From: Glycomyces lechevalierae
Lineage (GTDB): Bacteria > Actinomycetota > Actinomycetes > Mycobacteriales > Micromonosporaceae
Direction: 5' to 3'
DNA length: 64,000 nucleotides
NCBI RefSeq assembly: GCF_027622945.1
Contig: NZ_JAPZVQ010000006.1
Span: 142,603-206,602 of the forward strand
Shown in pieces: positions 45,192-59,115 of the stretch. The first letter of the stretch is position 1. Each line of letters begins with the position of its first letter. The notes under the pieces were generated by a model. That model ran no database searches and was not told the DNA's origin. It saw only the letters and a program-made list of their open reading frames with translations. The position numbers and the translations under genes were made by a program.

Positions 45192-46337
45192 TTGCAGCGA
45201 ACACTCAAACGCGCCCTGCTCGGCACGACCGCCGCGGCACTCGCCGCCGCCGGCGGCGTCTTCGCGATGACGACCGCGAACGCCGCGACCGAGGACCCGC
45301 AGCCCGCGCAGGAGGCGCTGGCCATCCCCGTGCCCGGCGGCGAGTTCGCCACCGGCACCACCCAACTCCACCTTGTCGACGAGGGCCGCCCCGATGTATG
45401 GGTGCCCGAACGGGACCGGGAGCTCATGGTCACCATGTGGTACCCGACCGACGAGACCGAAGGCGCGACCGCGCCGTACATGACCGCCGAGGAGGGCGAG
45501 CTGTTCGGCAAGCAGCTCAACCTGCCCGGCGAACTGCTCTCCACCGTCGAGACGAACTCGATCACCGACGCCGAGCCCCTGGCCGACGACGGCAGCCTGC
45601 CGCTCGTCGTCCTCTCGCCCGGCTTCTCGTTCCCGCGCGCCACGCTCACCGGCGCGGCCGAAGAGCTTGCGAGCCAGGGCTATGCGGTGGCCGCGGTCGG
45701 CCACACCTACGAAGCGCCGATCAGCTTCCCGGACGGCCGCACCACCGAGTGCCTGACCTGCCTCCAAGACGACCTCGACGACGAGACCCTGGTGCCGAAC
45801 CGGGCCGCCGACCTCTCCTTCGTCCTCGACGAACTCACCGGAGACGACCCGGCCTGGGAGGACGCGGGCGTTCTGGACGATGATCGAATCCTGGTGGGCG
45901 GCCACTCCATCGGCGGCGCGAGCAGCCACCGCGCGATGCAGACCGACGACCGCTTCGACGCCGGCTTCAACCTCGACGGGACCTTCTTCGCCCTCGACCC
46001 GCACAAGCTCGACCGGCCCTTCCTCATGGTCGGCGGCGGCGACGACCACGGTTCCCCCGGCCAGGACGACACCTGGGACAAGGCCTGGAAGAAGCTCGAC
46101 GGCTGGAAGCGCTGGATCTCCGTCACCGGCACCACCCACAGCTCCATGACCGACTTCGGCCCTCTGGGCGAGCAGGCCGGACTGAACCAGGACGACCTGG
46201 ACGGCAACCGCAGCAACGAGATCGCCCGAACCCTCATCACGGCCTTCGCCGACACCCACCTCCGAGGCGAGGACGTGGCTCCGGCCCTCGACGGCCCGAA
46301 CGAGGACTGGCCCGAGCTGGTCTTCCACAACCCGTAA
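45192..46337 (+). CDS. Secreted alpha/beta hydrolase, PAF-acetylhydrolase/lipase-like
   Basis: 381 residues with a Sec signal peptide (KRALLGTTAAALAAAGGVFAM, cleavage after TANAA). The nucleophile elbow is GGHSIGGA (G-x-S-x-G), the oxyanion segment LSPGFSFPR precedes it by ~120 residues, and an H in GTTHSSMTDF is the likely catalytic His. The family is that of Streptomyces lipases and plasma-type PAF acetylhydrolases. TTG 45192 lies six bases after AGGAG. The same frame is open far upstream to 43230, but that part is the shadow of nasA and the MFS gene. Confidence 0.87.
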   Translation: MQRTLKRALLGTTAAALAAAGGVFAMTTANAATEDPQPAQEALAIPVPGGEFATGTTQLHLVDEGRPDVWVPERDRELMVTMWYPTDETEGATAPYMTAEEGELFGKQLNLPGELLSTVETNSITDAEPLADDGSLPLVVLSPGFSFPRATLTGAAEELASQGYAVAAVGHTYEAPISFPDGRTTECLTCLQDDLDDETLVPNRAADLSFVLDELTGDDPAWEDAGVLDDDRILVGGHSIGGASSHRAMQTDDRFDAGFNLDGTFFALDPHKLDRPFLMVGGGDDHGSPGQDDTWDKAWKKLDGWKRWISVTGTTHSSMTDFGPLGEQAGLNQDDLDGNRSNEIARTLITAFADTHLRGEDVAPALDGPNEDWPELVFHNP

Positions 46338-46351
46338 GCACCAAGTGAAAA

Positions 46352-46381
46352 GGCCCGGCCGCGCGCAAGCGCGGCCGGGCC
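46352..46381. terminator. Bidirectional terminator
   Basis: 12-bp perfect stem GGCCCGGCCGCG with CGCAAG loop, preceded by GTGAAAA, between convergent stops at 46337 (+) and 46411 (-). Confidence 0.82.
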
Positions 46382-46410
46382 CGTAAGACTGGAGAGGAGC
46401 GAACGTGAGG

Positions 46411-47022
46411 TCAGGAGCCGTCGCGGAGGTCCGGCAGGGTCTCCTGCTTGAAGGCGATGTCGCTGAACCGGACCGTGCAGCCCTCGCCTTCGGGGGCCTG
46501 GACGCCGAAGCCGGCCTTGACCGGGCCTTCGACCCCGAAACCGAAGCAGCGCACGAACTCCCAGCGCTCGCCGTCGTTCGAGGAGTGGAAGGCGAAGCCC
46601 TCGCCGATGCGGCTGACGCGCATCCAGACCGAGTCGCCGTCCACGACCCAGGCGTTGGCGTCGTCGGAGACGTCGCGGGTGACGACCGAGACGACCATCG
46701 CCTGCCCGTCGGGCGAGTACTCGAAGCACAGCTTCGACCAGTGGCTTTCATCGGCGAAGAGGAAGAGGGTGCCGGCGTCGTACTTGCCGTTGAAGCCGAC
46801 GGTGATCCGGGCGCTGAACTGCCAGTCGCCCTCCGGTGCCGGGCCGAGGAGGCGGGCCCCGTTGGCCGGGGCGTGGTTCACCGGGTCGGGGGCGTGGACG
46901 TACCAGTCGGTGCGGGCCGCGGCGGTCGCTTCGAGGCCGGTGTCGGTGACCTGCCAGCTCGGCGGTTCGACGGCGTCTTCCCAAGCGAGGGGGAAGGGAA
47001 GGGCGGGAATGTTCACGATCAT
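46411..47022 (-). CDS. DUF1349 concanavalin-like protein
   Basis: 203 residues, cytosolic, with a single jelly-roll lectin-like domain of the DUF1349/YesU type: TDWYVHAPDP, SARITVGFNGKYDAGTLFLFADESHWSKLCFEYSPDG and VSVVTRDVSDDANAW are characteristic. Function uncertain; relatives are assumed to bind or act on sugars. ATG 47022; the gene stands alone. The 230-bp gap 47023-47252 to ispH contains no gene. Confidence 0.85.
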   Translation of the reverse strand: MIVNIPALPFPLAWEDAVEPPSWQVTDTGLEATAAARTDWYVHAPDPVNHAPANGARLLGPAPEGDWQFSARITVGFNGKYDAGTLFLFADESHWSKLCFEYSPDGQAMVVSVVTRDVSDDANAWVVDGDSVWMRVSRIGEGFAFHSSNDGERWEFVRCFGFGVEGPVKAGFGVQAPEGEGCTVRFSDIAFKQETLPDLRDGS

Positions 47023-47252
47023 GCGGTCAGCCTAGCGGCCGACGCGAGAGACGCAGCCGGCTTTATTCAATGGTTGAGAGAAGGGAGGGAACGCGCTTGG
47101 TGCTGACCGCGAGCCTTTCCTCGGCGGCGGCGGAAGGGGGAAGACCGAGCAGCCGCAGACCCGAGCGCCAGTGAGTGGGCGGTGAGGGAGCGAGTAGCCG
47201 CGAACCCGCCCGCCGGTAGACGGGCGTTGCGCGAGAGAGGAGCAGCGGGCCG

Positions 47253-48227
47253 TCAGCGAGGGCGGTTCGCCGCGGAAGGCCGGAGGCGTTGGGGGAGTAG
47301 GAACTCCTGGGTCTCGTGGGTGTGGACCCGTTCGACGATCTCGATCGGGCCCAGGGCCGCAAGGGACCGCACCACTTCGTCGACCAGTTGCGGCGGCGCG
47401 GAAGCCCCGGCCGTCACGGCCACGTTCGCGGCACCGGCCAACCAGGCCGGGTCGATCGCGGCGGCGTCCTCGATCAGATGTGCCGAGACGCCCGCGTTCC
47501 TGGCCAGCTCCACCAGGCGGTTCGAGTTGGAGGAGTTCGCGGAGCCGACCACGAGGACGAGGTCCGCTTCGTCCACGACCGCGGCGACCGCCGCTTGGCG
47601 GTTGCTCGTGGCGTAGCAGATGTCCTCGGCCCCTTGGCCTTTGATGTCCGGGAAGCGCCGCTTCAAGGCTTCGGCGATGGTCTCGACCTCGGTCACCGCG
47701 AGGGTCGTCTGGCTCAGGTAGGTGAGCCGCGCCGGGTCGGGGACGTCCAGTGCCGCGACCTCGTCGGTGCTCTCGACCAGCAGGGTCCGGTCCGGGGCGA
47801 CGCCGATGGTGCCGACGACCTCCTCGTGGCCTTCGTGTCCGATGAGGATCACCGTGTCGCCGCCTTCGGCCGCCCGCTTGGCCTCGGCGTGCACCTTCGC
47901 GACGAGCGGGCAGGTCGCGTCGACCGCGTCGAGCCCGCGCGCGGCCGCCTCCCGCTCCACCGCCGGCGCCACGCCGTGGGCGCTGAAGACGACGAGCGCG
48001 TCGTCGGGGACCTCGTCGAGCTCGCCGACGAAGACCGCGCCCCGCGACTCCAGGTCCGCGACCACATGCGCGTTGTGCACGATCTGATTGCGCACGTAGA
48101 CAGGCGGGCCGTGCTCCTCGAGCAGGCGCTCGACGATCTCGATCGCCCGCTCCACCCCGGCGCAGAACGACCGCGGCGCGGGGAGCAGCACACGGCGGGT
48201 CGCGGTCGCCTGTGGCTCCTGCATCAT
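47253..48227 (-). CDS. ispH: 4-hydroxy-3-methylbut-2-enyl diphosphate reductase
   Basis: Last enzyme of the MEP pathway, making IPP and DMAPP. 324 residues; three cluster cysteines are seen in SFCAGVERAI (Cys22), TCPLVAKVH and CYATSNRQAAV, with the substrate motifs IGHEGHEEVVGT and NSSNSNRLVE. ATG pair at 48227/48224, ribosome site GGAAGG. It lies 133 bp downstream of the polyprenyl synthetase in the same direction, so it may supply precursors to the adjoining terpene genes. Many actinobacteria have a second ispH copy; whether this is the only one cannot be seen. Confidence 0.96.
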   Translation of the reverse strand: MMQEPQATATRRVLLPAPRSFCAGVERAIEIVERLLEEHGPPVYVRNQIVHNAHVVADLESRGAVFVGELDEVPDDALVVFSAHGVAPAVEREAAARGLDAVDATCPLVAKVHAEAKRAAEGGDTVILIGHEGHEEVVGTIGVAPDRTLLVESTDEVAALDVPDPARLTYLSQTTLAVTEVETIAEALKRRFPDIKGQGAEDICYATSNRQAAVAAVVDEADLVLVVGSANSSNSNRLVELARNAGVSAHLIEDAAAIDPAWLAGAANVAVTAGASAPPQLVDEVVRSLAALGPIEIVERVHTHETQEFLLPQRLRPSAANRPR

Positions 48228-48360
48228 GAATCAGCCTTCCGGCAGCGTCGTTCGCGGGAGATCGGTCGGTGCATCCGATGCGGCTCAGGAGCGTCGAACG
48301 CGCCCGCCCGGCAATGCTTGCGGGCCGTCGGTCGGCCCTCTCGGCGGAGCTCGCGGGCCA

Positions 48361-49377
48361 TCAGTTGGCTCGGTGGACCGTACTCGCGGCCAGGTCCGTC
48401 AGCTCTTCCACGGCCTCGGCCCGGAGACCTTCCACGCCAAGGCTGTCCGTCGCCGCCTCGGTGAGCATCTCGGCGGCCCGCCGGCTCGCCTGCCGTCCGC
48501 CGCAGGCCTCCACGAGATCGGCCGCGCGGCGCAGCTCCGCTTCCGTGAGCTGGCCGGTGGCGTTGTAGATCGCGGCGAGCTCGGGCGCGTCCGGGTGCCC
48601 TGAACCGAGCGCGGCGGTCACCGGGAGCGACTTCTTGCGGTTGCGCAGGTCCGAGTAGACGGCCTTGCCGGTGACGGCCGGGTCCCCCCAGATGCCCAGC
48701 AGGTCGTCCACGTGCTGGAACGCCAGCCCGAGCCGGAACCCGAAGTCCCGCAACGCGTCCACCTGCTGCGCCGTGCCGCCCCCGAAGAGCGCCCCGAGCG
48801 CGGTCGCGCAGCCCATGAGCGACGCGGTCTTCGCCTCGGACATCGCCACGCACTCGGCGAGCTCGACCTGCTCGCGCGTCTCGAACCGCGTGTCCGCTAG
48901 CTGCCCCTCGATGAGCGCCCGCACGGTCTGCGCGAGGAGGCTCGTGCCCGCCGGGACCCGGTCGCAGCCGGACTCGGCGATGACCTCGAACGCCAGCGCG
49001 TGCAGGGCGTCCCCGACGAGGATCGCGTCGTTCACGCCGTAGACCTTCCACGCGGTCGGGCGGTGCCGGCGCAGGCTGTCGCGGTCGATGATGTCGTCGT
49101 GGATGAGGGAGAAGTTGTGGACCATCTCGACGGCCACGGCCGCCGGGACGGCCTGCCGCCAGGCGTCCTCGCCGCCGACCGCCTTGGCGGCCAGCAGGGT
49201 CAGGAGCGGCCGGAGGGCCTTGCCGGAGTTGGCCTGGACGGGTGAGCCGGAGGCGTCGGTCCAGCCGAAGTGGTAGGCCGCGATGTGCGCGGCGGGTGCG
49301 GGGAGCCGGGCGGCGGCGGCGCGGAGTCCCGCGTCGACGGCCTCGCGGGCGGCGGTGTGGTCGGTCAGGACGGTCAT
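48361..49377 (-). CDS. Polyprenyl synthetase of encapsulin/terpene locus
   Basis: Trans-isoprenyl diphosphate synthase (FPP/GGPP type), 338 residues. First aspartate motif DDIIDRD near residue 94-100, second DDLLG near 224, and KALRPLLTLLAA at the N-terminus. It would condense IPP with DMAPP/GPP/FPP. Polyprenyl synthetases are a known cargo class of family 2 encapsulins; such cargo usually has a disordered N-terminal targeting stretch, but the ATG 49377 (strong GGGAGG site) leaves only a short Ala-rich head. Neighbour of the shell gene at 49475 (98 bp), same strand. Confidence 0.9.
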   Translation of the reverse strand: MTVLTDHTAAREAVDAGLRAAAARLPAPAAHIAAYHFGWTDASGSPVQANSGKALRPLLTLLAAKAVGGEDAWRQAVPAAVAVEMVHNFSLIHDDIIDRDSLRRHRPTAWKVYGVNDAILVGDALHALAFEVIAESGCDRVPAGTSLLAQTVRALIEGQLADTRFETREQVELAECVAMSEAKTASLMGCATALGALFGGGTAQQVDALRDFGFRLGLAFQHVDDLLGIWGDPAVTGKAVYSDLRNRKKSLPVTAALGSGHPDAPELAAIYNATGQLTEAELRRAADLVEACGGRQASRRAAEMLTEAATDSLGVEGLRAEAVEELTDLAASTVHRAN

Positions 49378-49474
49378 GCGGGGCCTCCCTGGGCGCGGGG
49401 TCTGCGGGGTTCGGTTCGCTGCGGGTCGGGGCCCGGGCGGCCGCCTGAGTGCGAAGGCGGCCGCCCGGGGTTTC

Positions 49475-50899
49475 TCAGCGTCCGATCTCGACGTGCTCGA
49501 GGATGCCGAGCGCGTCGGGGACCAGGACCGCGACGGAGTAGTAGGCGCTCACGAGGTAGGACATGACGGCCTTCTCGTCGATGCCCATGAACCGCACGGA
49601 GAGCCCGGGCTCGTACTCGTCGGGCAGGCCGGTCTGGTGGAGGCCGACGACGCCCTGGTTGTCCTCGCCGAGGCGCATCGCCAGGATCGACGTCGTACCG
49701 GCGGAGGTGATCGGGATCTTGTTGCACGGCAGGACGGGTACGCCCCGCCACGCGACGGCCTCGCCGCCCTGGAAGGAAGTGAGCGGCGGGTAGAGGCCGC
49801 GCTTGTTGAGCTCGCGTCCGATCGCGGCGATCGCCTTGGGGTGCGCCAGGATCACGCGGGTGTCGCGGCGCCGGGAGATGAGCTCGTCGAGATCGTCCGG
49901 CGTGGGCGGGCCCGAGCGGGTCGGGATGCGCTGGTTGAGCGCGGCGTTGTGCAGGAGCCCGAACTCCTTGTTGTTGATCATCTGGTCCTCCTGCTGTTCG
50001 CGGAGGGCCTGGACCGTGAGGCGGAGCTGCTGCTCCATCTGGTTCATCGGCTGGTTGTACAGGTCGGCGACGCGGGTGTGCACGCGCAGCACCGTCTGCG
50101 CCACCGACAGTTCGTACTCGCGCGGCTTGAGCTCGTAGTCCACGAACGTCGTCGGCAGGTCCGGTTCGCCGACGTGGCCCACGGCGATGTCGATCGCGGA
50201 CTCGCCGTGCTTGTTCGTCTTCGCCGAACGCCCGGCGCGGTACTGCGACAGGTGCGCCTCGAGCTCCGGGATGCGCTCGATGAGTTCGGCGACGGCCCCG
50301 GTCGGGAGCGTGAGCACCGTGACGGGGGTGGCGGCGATGACGTCGTTGCCCCAGACGGGCCCGGACTCGGTGAGGACTTCGTCGCCGAAGTGGTCGCCGT
50401 CGACCATGACGCCCAAGGAGAAGCGGTCGCCGAACTTGCCCTCGCCGAACCGCTCGACGCGGCCGTGCGCGATGAGGTACAGCCCGTCGATCGGGGCGCC
50501 CTGCTGCGCCAGGTGCTCCCCGGCTCGGACCTCGCGCTGCTCGAAGCGGTCGGCGAGCGCGGTCAGCACGTCCTCGTTTTTGATGCCGCGCAGGTGCGCG
50601 ATCTCGCCGAGCTCGGTCGGGATGACGCGGACGGCGTCGCCCTCGGTGCTGAACTCGACGCGGCCGTCGCCGATCGTGTGGGTCAGGCGCCGGTTGACGC
50701 GGTAGGCGCCGCCCTGGGTCTGGACCCATGGCAGGACCTTGAGGAGCCACCGGGAGGTGATCTCCTGCATCTGCGGGGCGGATTTGGTGGTGGTGGCGAG
50801 GTTGCGGGCGGCGGCGGTGCTGAGGCTGGTCTGGGGTTGCTGTCCGTTAGCGGACTGCTGGGGGATGGCAGGGGTGCTGTCGACGACAGAGTCGGTCAT
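49475..50899 (-). CDS. eshA: Family 2B encapsulin shell protein (EshA-like)
   Basis: 474-residue HK97-fold nanocompartment shell protein. Layout: disordered N-arm with Ser/Gln/Pro-rich residues 1-40, encapsulin start [27 protein letters not shown], inserted cyclic-nucleotide-binding-like domain (about 100-215), then the shell core ending [40 protein letters not shown]. This matches Streptomyces EshA and family 2B encapsulins. The phosphate-binding cassette reads [19 protein letters not shown], without the usual R-x-A, so ligand binding may be lost or changed. ATG 50899 is eight bases after GAGGAA; GTG 50905 is too close to it. Confidence 0.92.
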   Translation of the reverse strand: MTDSVVDSTPAIPQQSANGQQPQTSLSTAAARNLATTTKSAPQMQEITSRWLLKVLPWVQTQGGAYRVNRRLTHTIGDGRVEFSTEGDAVRVIPTELGEIAHLRGIKNEDVLTALADRFEQREVRAGEHLAQQGAPIDGLYLIAHGRVERFGEGKFGDRFSLGVMVDGDHFGDEVLTESGPVWGNDVIAATPVTVLTLPTGAVAELIERIPELEAHLSQYRAGRSAKTNKHGESAIDIAVGHVGEPDLPTTFVDYELKPREYELSVAQTVLRVHTRVADLYNQPMNQMEQQLRLTVQALREQQEDQMINNKEFGLLHNAALNQRIPTRSGPPTPDDLDELISRRRDTRVILAHPKAIAAIGRELNKRGLYPPLTSFQGGEAVAWRGVPVLPCNKIPITSAGTTSILAMRLGEDNQGVVGLHQTGLPDEYEPGLSVRFMGIDEKAVMSYLVSAYYSVAVLVPDALGILEHVEIGR

Positions 50900-50980
50900 A
50901 CTCACACTTCCTCACGTTGAGGCGGTTAAGGCTCGAAGAGCATCTTATTGACATTCAAGGCACGAATGCCAATAATTCAC

Positions 50981-55199
<4,219 letters not shown>

Positions 55200-56621
55200 G
55201 TGAAGGTCGCGATCGTCGGTTACGGCATGGCCGGGGCCCGCATCGCCCGCGAGCTCGGGCGGCGCGGGGTCGACGTCACCGTCTTCGGTGACGAGCCCCA
55301 GGCCGCTTACAACCGCATCCTGCTCTCCAGCATGATCGCGGGCAAGCAGACCGAGGACGAGATCGCCCTGCCGGTCCCGCCCGAGCACGTCGAGCTCCGC
55401 CTCGGCGAAGCGGTGGAGACCGTGGACCTCGAGAAGAAGGTCGTCAACGGCGTCTCCTTCGACAAGCTGGTCCTCGCCACGGGCGCCGGCGCCTTCGTGC
55501 CCCCCATCCCCGGGCTGCTGCCGCTGCCCACCGGCGCTTATGTCCTCAGGACGATCGAGGACGCCCGCGCGATCCTCGACGAGGCCGCGAACCGCGCCAG
55601 CGCGATCGTGCTCGGCGGCGGGCTGCTCGGCCTGGAGGCCGCGCGCGGCCTCGCCAAGCGCGGCATGGACGTCACCGTGGTCCACGCGGCCGGGCATCTC
55701 ATGGACCGGCAGCTCGACCCCCTGGGCGCCAAGGTCCTCGCGGACTCGTACGCCGAGGTCGGCGTCAACTCGATCGTGGACGCGCAGACCACCCGGGTCA
55801 TCCACGGCGACGACGGCCTGACCCTCGTGCTCGCGGACGGTCGCACCATCACCGGCCAGCTCATGGTCGTCTCGTGCGGCATCCGCCCCAACATCGAACT
55901 GGCCCAGGCGATCGGCGTCGAGTGCGGGCGCGCGGTGAAGATCGACGACCAGTGCCGCACCTCCCACCCGGACGTGTTCGCGGTCGGCGACTGCGCCGAG
56001 CACCGCGGCATCCCCTACGGGCTCGTGGGCCCGGCCTGGGAGCAGTCCGACGTCGTGGTCGACCTGCTCTCCGGCGTGAACCCGGACGCGGCCTACGAGG
56101 GCTCGCGCCTGGTCACCCGCTTGAAGGCCTCGGGGATCGAGCTCGCCGCGATGGGCGAGGTCGAGGGCGACGAGGTCGTCTCGTTCGCGGACCCGACGCG
56201 GGGCACTTACGCCCGCTTGGTGATCGACGAGGAAGGCCGGCTCGCGGGCGCGGTCATGCTCGGCGACAACCCGATGGTGGGCCAGGTGGTCCAGTTGTTC
56301 GACACCGGCGACCCGGTGCCGCACGACCGCCGCACCCTCCTGATGGGCCGCCCCGGCGAATCCGTGTCGGTGGCCCCCAATACTCCGGCGTCCATGCCCG
56401 AAGAGGTCGTGGTCTGCCGCTGCAACAACGTCACGAAAGGGGCCCTCGGAAAAGCGTTCCTCAACGGCGCGCGCACCCCCGAGGCCCTGTCGGAGGCTAC
56501 GCAGGCCTCGACCGGCTGCGGCACCTGTGCCGAGGACGTCGCGGGCCTGTGCAAGTGGCTGAACAGCACCGTCGCTGGAATCGGTCAGGCTGCCGAGCAA
56601 TTGAATGAGGTGTCAGCATGA
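55200..56621 (+). CDS. NAD(P)H/FAD oxidoreductase with BFD [2Fe-2S] domain
   Basis: 473-residue flavoprotein similar to the N-terminal part of NirB: FAD motif VAIVGYGMAGARIA at residue 3, NAD motif VLGGGLLGLEAARGLAKRG near 140, ATG/GD flavin motif DVFAVGDCAEHRG near 260, and a C-terminal BFD-like domain with VVCRCNNVTKGAL and STGCGTCAEDV (four cysteines for [2Fe-2S]). It lacks the siroheme domain. The most likely role is electron donor for the nitrate reductase NasA (NasB/NasC type). GTG 55200 lies eight bases after GGGAGG; the stop overlaps nirB (ATGA). First gene of the nitrite operon. Confidence 0.85.
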   Translation: MKVAIVGYGMAGARIARELGRRGVDVTVFGDEPQAAYNRILLSSMIAGKQTEDEIALPVPPEHVELRLGEAVETVDLEKKVVNGVSFDKLVLATGAGAFVPPIPGLLPLPTGAYVLRTIEDARAILDEAANRASAIVLGGGLLGLEAARGLAKRGMDVTVVHAAGHLMDRQLDPLGAKVLADSYAEVGVNSIVDAQTTRVIHGDDGLTLVLADGRTITGQLMVVSCGIRPNIELAQAIGVECGRAVKIDDQCRTSHPDVFAVGDCAEHRGIPYGLVGPAWEQSDVVVDLLSGVNPDAAYEGSRLVTRLKASGIELAAMGEVEGDEVVSFADPTRGTYARLVIDEEGRLAGAVMLGDNPMVGQVVQLFDTGDPVPHDRRTLLMGRPGESVSVAPNTPASMPEEVVVCRCNNVTKGALGKAFLNGARTPEALSEATQASTGCGTCAEDVAGLCKWLNSTVAGIGQAAEQLNEVSA

Positions 56622-59110
56622 GCAAGTTGGTAGTCATCGGCGACGGCATGGTCGGCCGCCGGTTCCTGGAGGCGGTCACCCAGCGCGACCCGTCCTGGGA
56701 GGTCACGGTCCTCTGCGAGGAGCCGCGTCCCGCGTACGACCGGGTGCGCCTGTCGGCGTTCTTCGACGGGGTCAGCGCCGAGGAGCTGTCGCTCGCGTCG
56801 GAGCTGCCGAACGTCGAGGTGAAGCTCGGCGAGCCCGCGGTCTCGATCGCGCGTACCAGCAAGGTCGTGTACTCCGACAAGGGCGAGTACCCCTACGACA
56901 AGCTCGTGTTCGCCACCGGCTCTTACGCTTTCGTGCCCCCGATGGAGGGCGCGGACCTGGAGGGCGTGTTCGTCTACCGCACGATCGACGACCTCGAGGC
57001 GATCAAGGCCCACTCCGCGGGCAAGCGCCACGGCGTGGTCATCGGTGGCGGTCTGCTCGGCCTGGAGGCCGCGAACGCGTTGAAGCTCCTCGGTCTCGAG
57101 ACGCAGATCGTCGAGTTCGCCCCTTGGCTCATGGCCCGCCAGCTCGACGAGGCCGGCGGCGGCATCCTCAAGCAGCACATCGAGAAGCTGGGCATCGGCG
57201 TCGACTGCGGCACCGGCGGCACCAAGATCGAAGCCGTCGACGGCCGCCTCCGCATGGAGACGAACCGCGAGGACATCGCCTACGACACCGACCTGATCAT
57301 CTTCGCGGCGGGCGTGCGCCCCCGCGACCAGCTCGCCCGCGAATGCGGCATCGAGGTGGGCGAGCGCGGCGGCATCATCACCGACCTCTCCTGCGCCACT
57401 TCGGACCCGGACGTGTACGCGATCGGCGAGGTCGCGGCCATGGAGGGCATGTGCTACGGCCTCGTGGCCCCCGGCTACTCGATGGCCGAGGTCGTCGCGG
57501 ACCGCCTCGCCGGCGGCGAGGCGACGTTCCCGGGCGCGGACATGTCGACGAAGCTGAAGCTCCTCGGCGTGGACGTGGCCCAGTTCGGCGCGATGGACGG
57601 CCCGCTCTCCACCACGTACCTGGACCCGGCGCACGGCACCTACGCCAAGCTGATCCTCTCGGACGACGCGCAGACGCTCCTGGGCGGCATGCTCGTGGGC
57701 GACGCGGAGGCCTACCCGCTGCTGCGCGCCTCCGTCGGCGGCAAGGTCCCGGGCAAGCTCGCGGACCTCCTCGGCGGCGGCGAGATCGAAGGCTCGCTCC
57801 CGGACGGCGCGCAGGTCTGCTCCTGCAACGCGGTCACCAAGGGCGACATCATGAGCGCCATCCACGAGGACGGCTGCTCCGACGTGCCGGCCCTCAAGGC
57901 CTGCACCAAGGCCGGCACCTCCTGCGGCTCGTGCGTCCCGATGCTCAAGCAGCTCTTGAAGGAAGGCGGCGTCGAGGTCTCGAACGCGGTCTGCGAGCAC
58001 TTCACGCAGTCCCGCGCCGAACTCTTCGACATCGTCAAGGTCACCGGAATCACCACCTTCTCGGAGCTCATCGCCCGCCACGGCACCGGCGCCGGCTGCG
58101 ACCTCTGCAAGCCCACGGTGGCCTCGATCCTCGCGAGCCTCTCGAACGGCCACATCCTCGAAGGCGAGCAGGCGTCCCTCCAGGACACCAACGACCACTT
58201 CCTGGCGAACATGCAGCGCAACGGCACCTACTCGGTCGTCCCGCGCATCCCCGGCGGCGAGATCACCCCGGACAAGCTCATCGTCATCGGCGAGGTCGCC
58301 AAGGAGTTCGACCTCTACACGAAGATCACGGGCGGCCAGCGCATCGACATGTTCGGCGCGCGCGTCGAGGACCTGCCGAAGATCTGGCGCAAGCTCGTGG
58401 ACGCCGGCTTCGAGTCGGGCCACGCCTACGGCAAGGCCCTGCGCACCGTCAAGTCCTGCGTCGGCACCGACTGGTGCCGCTACGGCGTCCAGGACTCGGT
58501 GAAGATGGCCATCGACCTCGAACTGCGCTACCGCGGCCTCCGCAGCCCGCACAAGCTCAAGTCCGCCGTCTCCGGCTGCGCGCGCGAATGCGCCGAGGCC
58601 CGCGGCAAGGACTTCGGGATCATCGCGACCGAGCACGGCTGGAACCTCTACGTGGGCGGCAACGGCGGCTTCACGCCCCGCCACGCCGACCTGCTCCTGT
58701 CCGACGTGGACTCCGAGACGCTGGTGCGGACGATCGACCGGTTCCTGATGTTCTACATCTCGACCGCCGACCGGCTCCAGCGCACCTCGAAGTGGGTCGA
58801 AGGCCTCGAAGGCGGCATCGACTACCTCCGCGAGGTCATCGTGGACGACAAGCTCGGCATCTGCGGCGAGCTCGACGCGCTCATGGAGAAGCACGTCGAG
58901 AACTACGCGGACGAGTGGAAGGGCGTCATCGACGACCCCGAGAAGCTCGAGCGCTTCGTGTCCTTCGTCAACGCCCCCGAAGCCCCGGACCCGACGATCG
59001 AGTTCGAGGAGGTGCGCGGCCAGAAGTTCCCGGCCGGGACCACCGCGCGCTCGCACAGCACGCCCGTCGCACTCGGCACGCCCGTTAGCCTCCGCTCACA
59101 AGGGAAGTGA
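56618..59110 (+). CDS. nirB: Nitrite reductase [NAD(P)H] large subunit
   Basis: Six-electron reduction of nitrite to ammonium. 830 residues: FAD/NAD domain (LVVIGDGMVGRRFLEA at 4; VVIGGGLLGLEAANAL near 145), BFD [2Fe-2S] domain (VCSCNAVTKGDIM and GTSCGSCVPML near 405-450), then the siroheme/[4Fe-4S] reductase half with SCVGTDWCRYG and SGCARECAEARG as cluster ligands near 620-675. Complete and canonical. ATG 56618 overlaps the previous stop; the next gene, nirD, overlaps in turn. Confidence 0.97.
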   Translation: MSKLVVIGDGMVGRRFLEAVTQRDPSWEVTVLCEEPRPAYDRVRLSAFFDGVSAEELSLASELPNVEVKLGEPAVSIARTSKVVYSDKGEYPYDKLVFATGSYAFVPPMEGADLEGVFVYRTIDDLEAIKAHSAGKRHGVVIGGGLLGLEAANALKLLGLETQIVEFAPWLMARQLDEAGGGILKQHIEKLGIGVDCGTGGTKIEAVDGRLRMETNREDIAYDTDLIIFAAGVRPRDQLARECGIEVGERGGIITDLSCATSDPDVYAIGEVAAMEGMCYGLVAPGYSMAEVVADRLAGGEATFPGADMSTKLKLLGVDVAQFGAMDGPLSTTYLDPAHGTYAKLILSDDAQTLLGGMLVGDAEAYPLLRASVGGKVPGKLADLLGGGEIEGSLPDGAQVCSCNAVTKGDIMSAIHEDGCSDVPALKACTKAGTSCGSCVPMLKQLLKEGGVEVSNAVCEHFTQSRAELFDIVKVTGITTFSELIARHGTGAGCDLCKPTVASILASLSNGHILEGEQASLQDTNDHFLANMQRNGTYSVVPRIPGGEITPDKLIVIGEVAKEFDLYTKITGGQRIDMFGARVEDLPKIWRKLVDAGFESGHAYGKALRTVKSCVGTDWCRYGVQDSVKMAIDLELRYRGLRSPHKLKSAVSGCARECAEARGKDFGIIATEHGWNLYVGGNGGFTPRHADLLLSDVDSETLVRTIDRFLMFYISTADRLQRTSKWVEGLEGGIDYLREVIVDDKLGICGELDALMEKHVENYADEWKGVIDDPEKLERFVSFVNAPEAPDPTIEFEEVRGQKFPAGTTARSHSTPVALGTPVSLRSQGK

Positions 59111-59115
59111 TCAGC

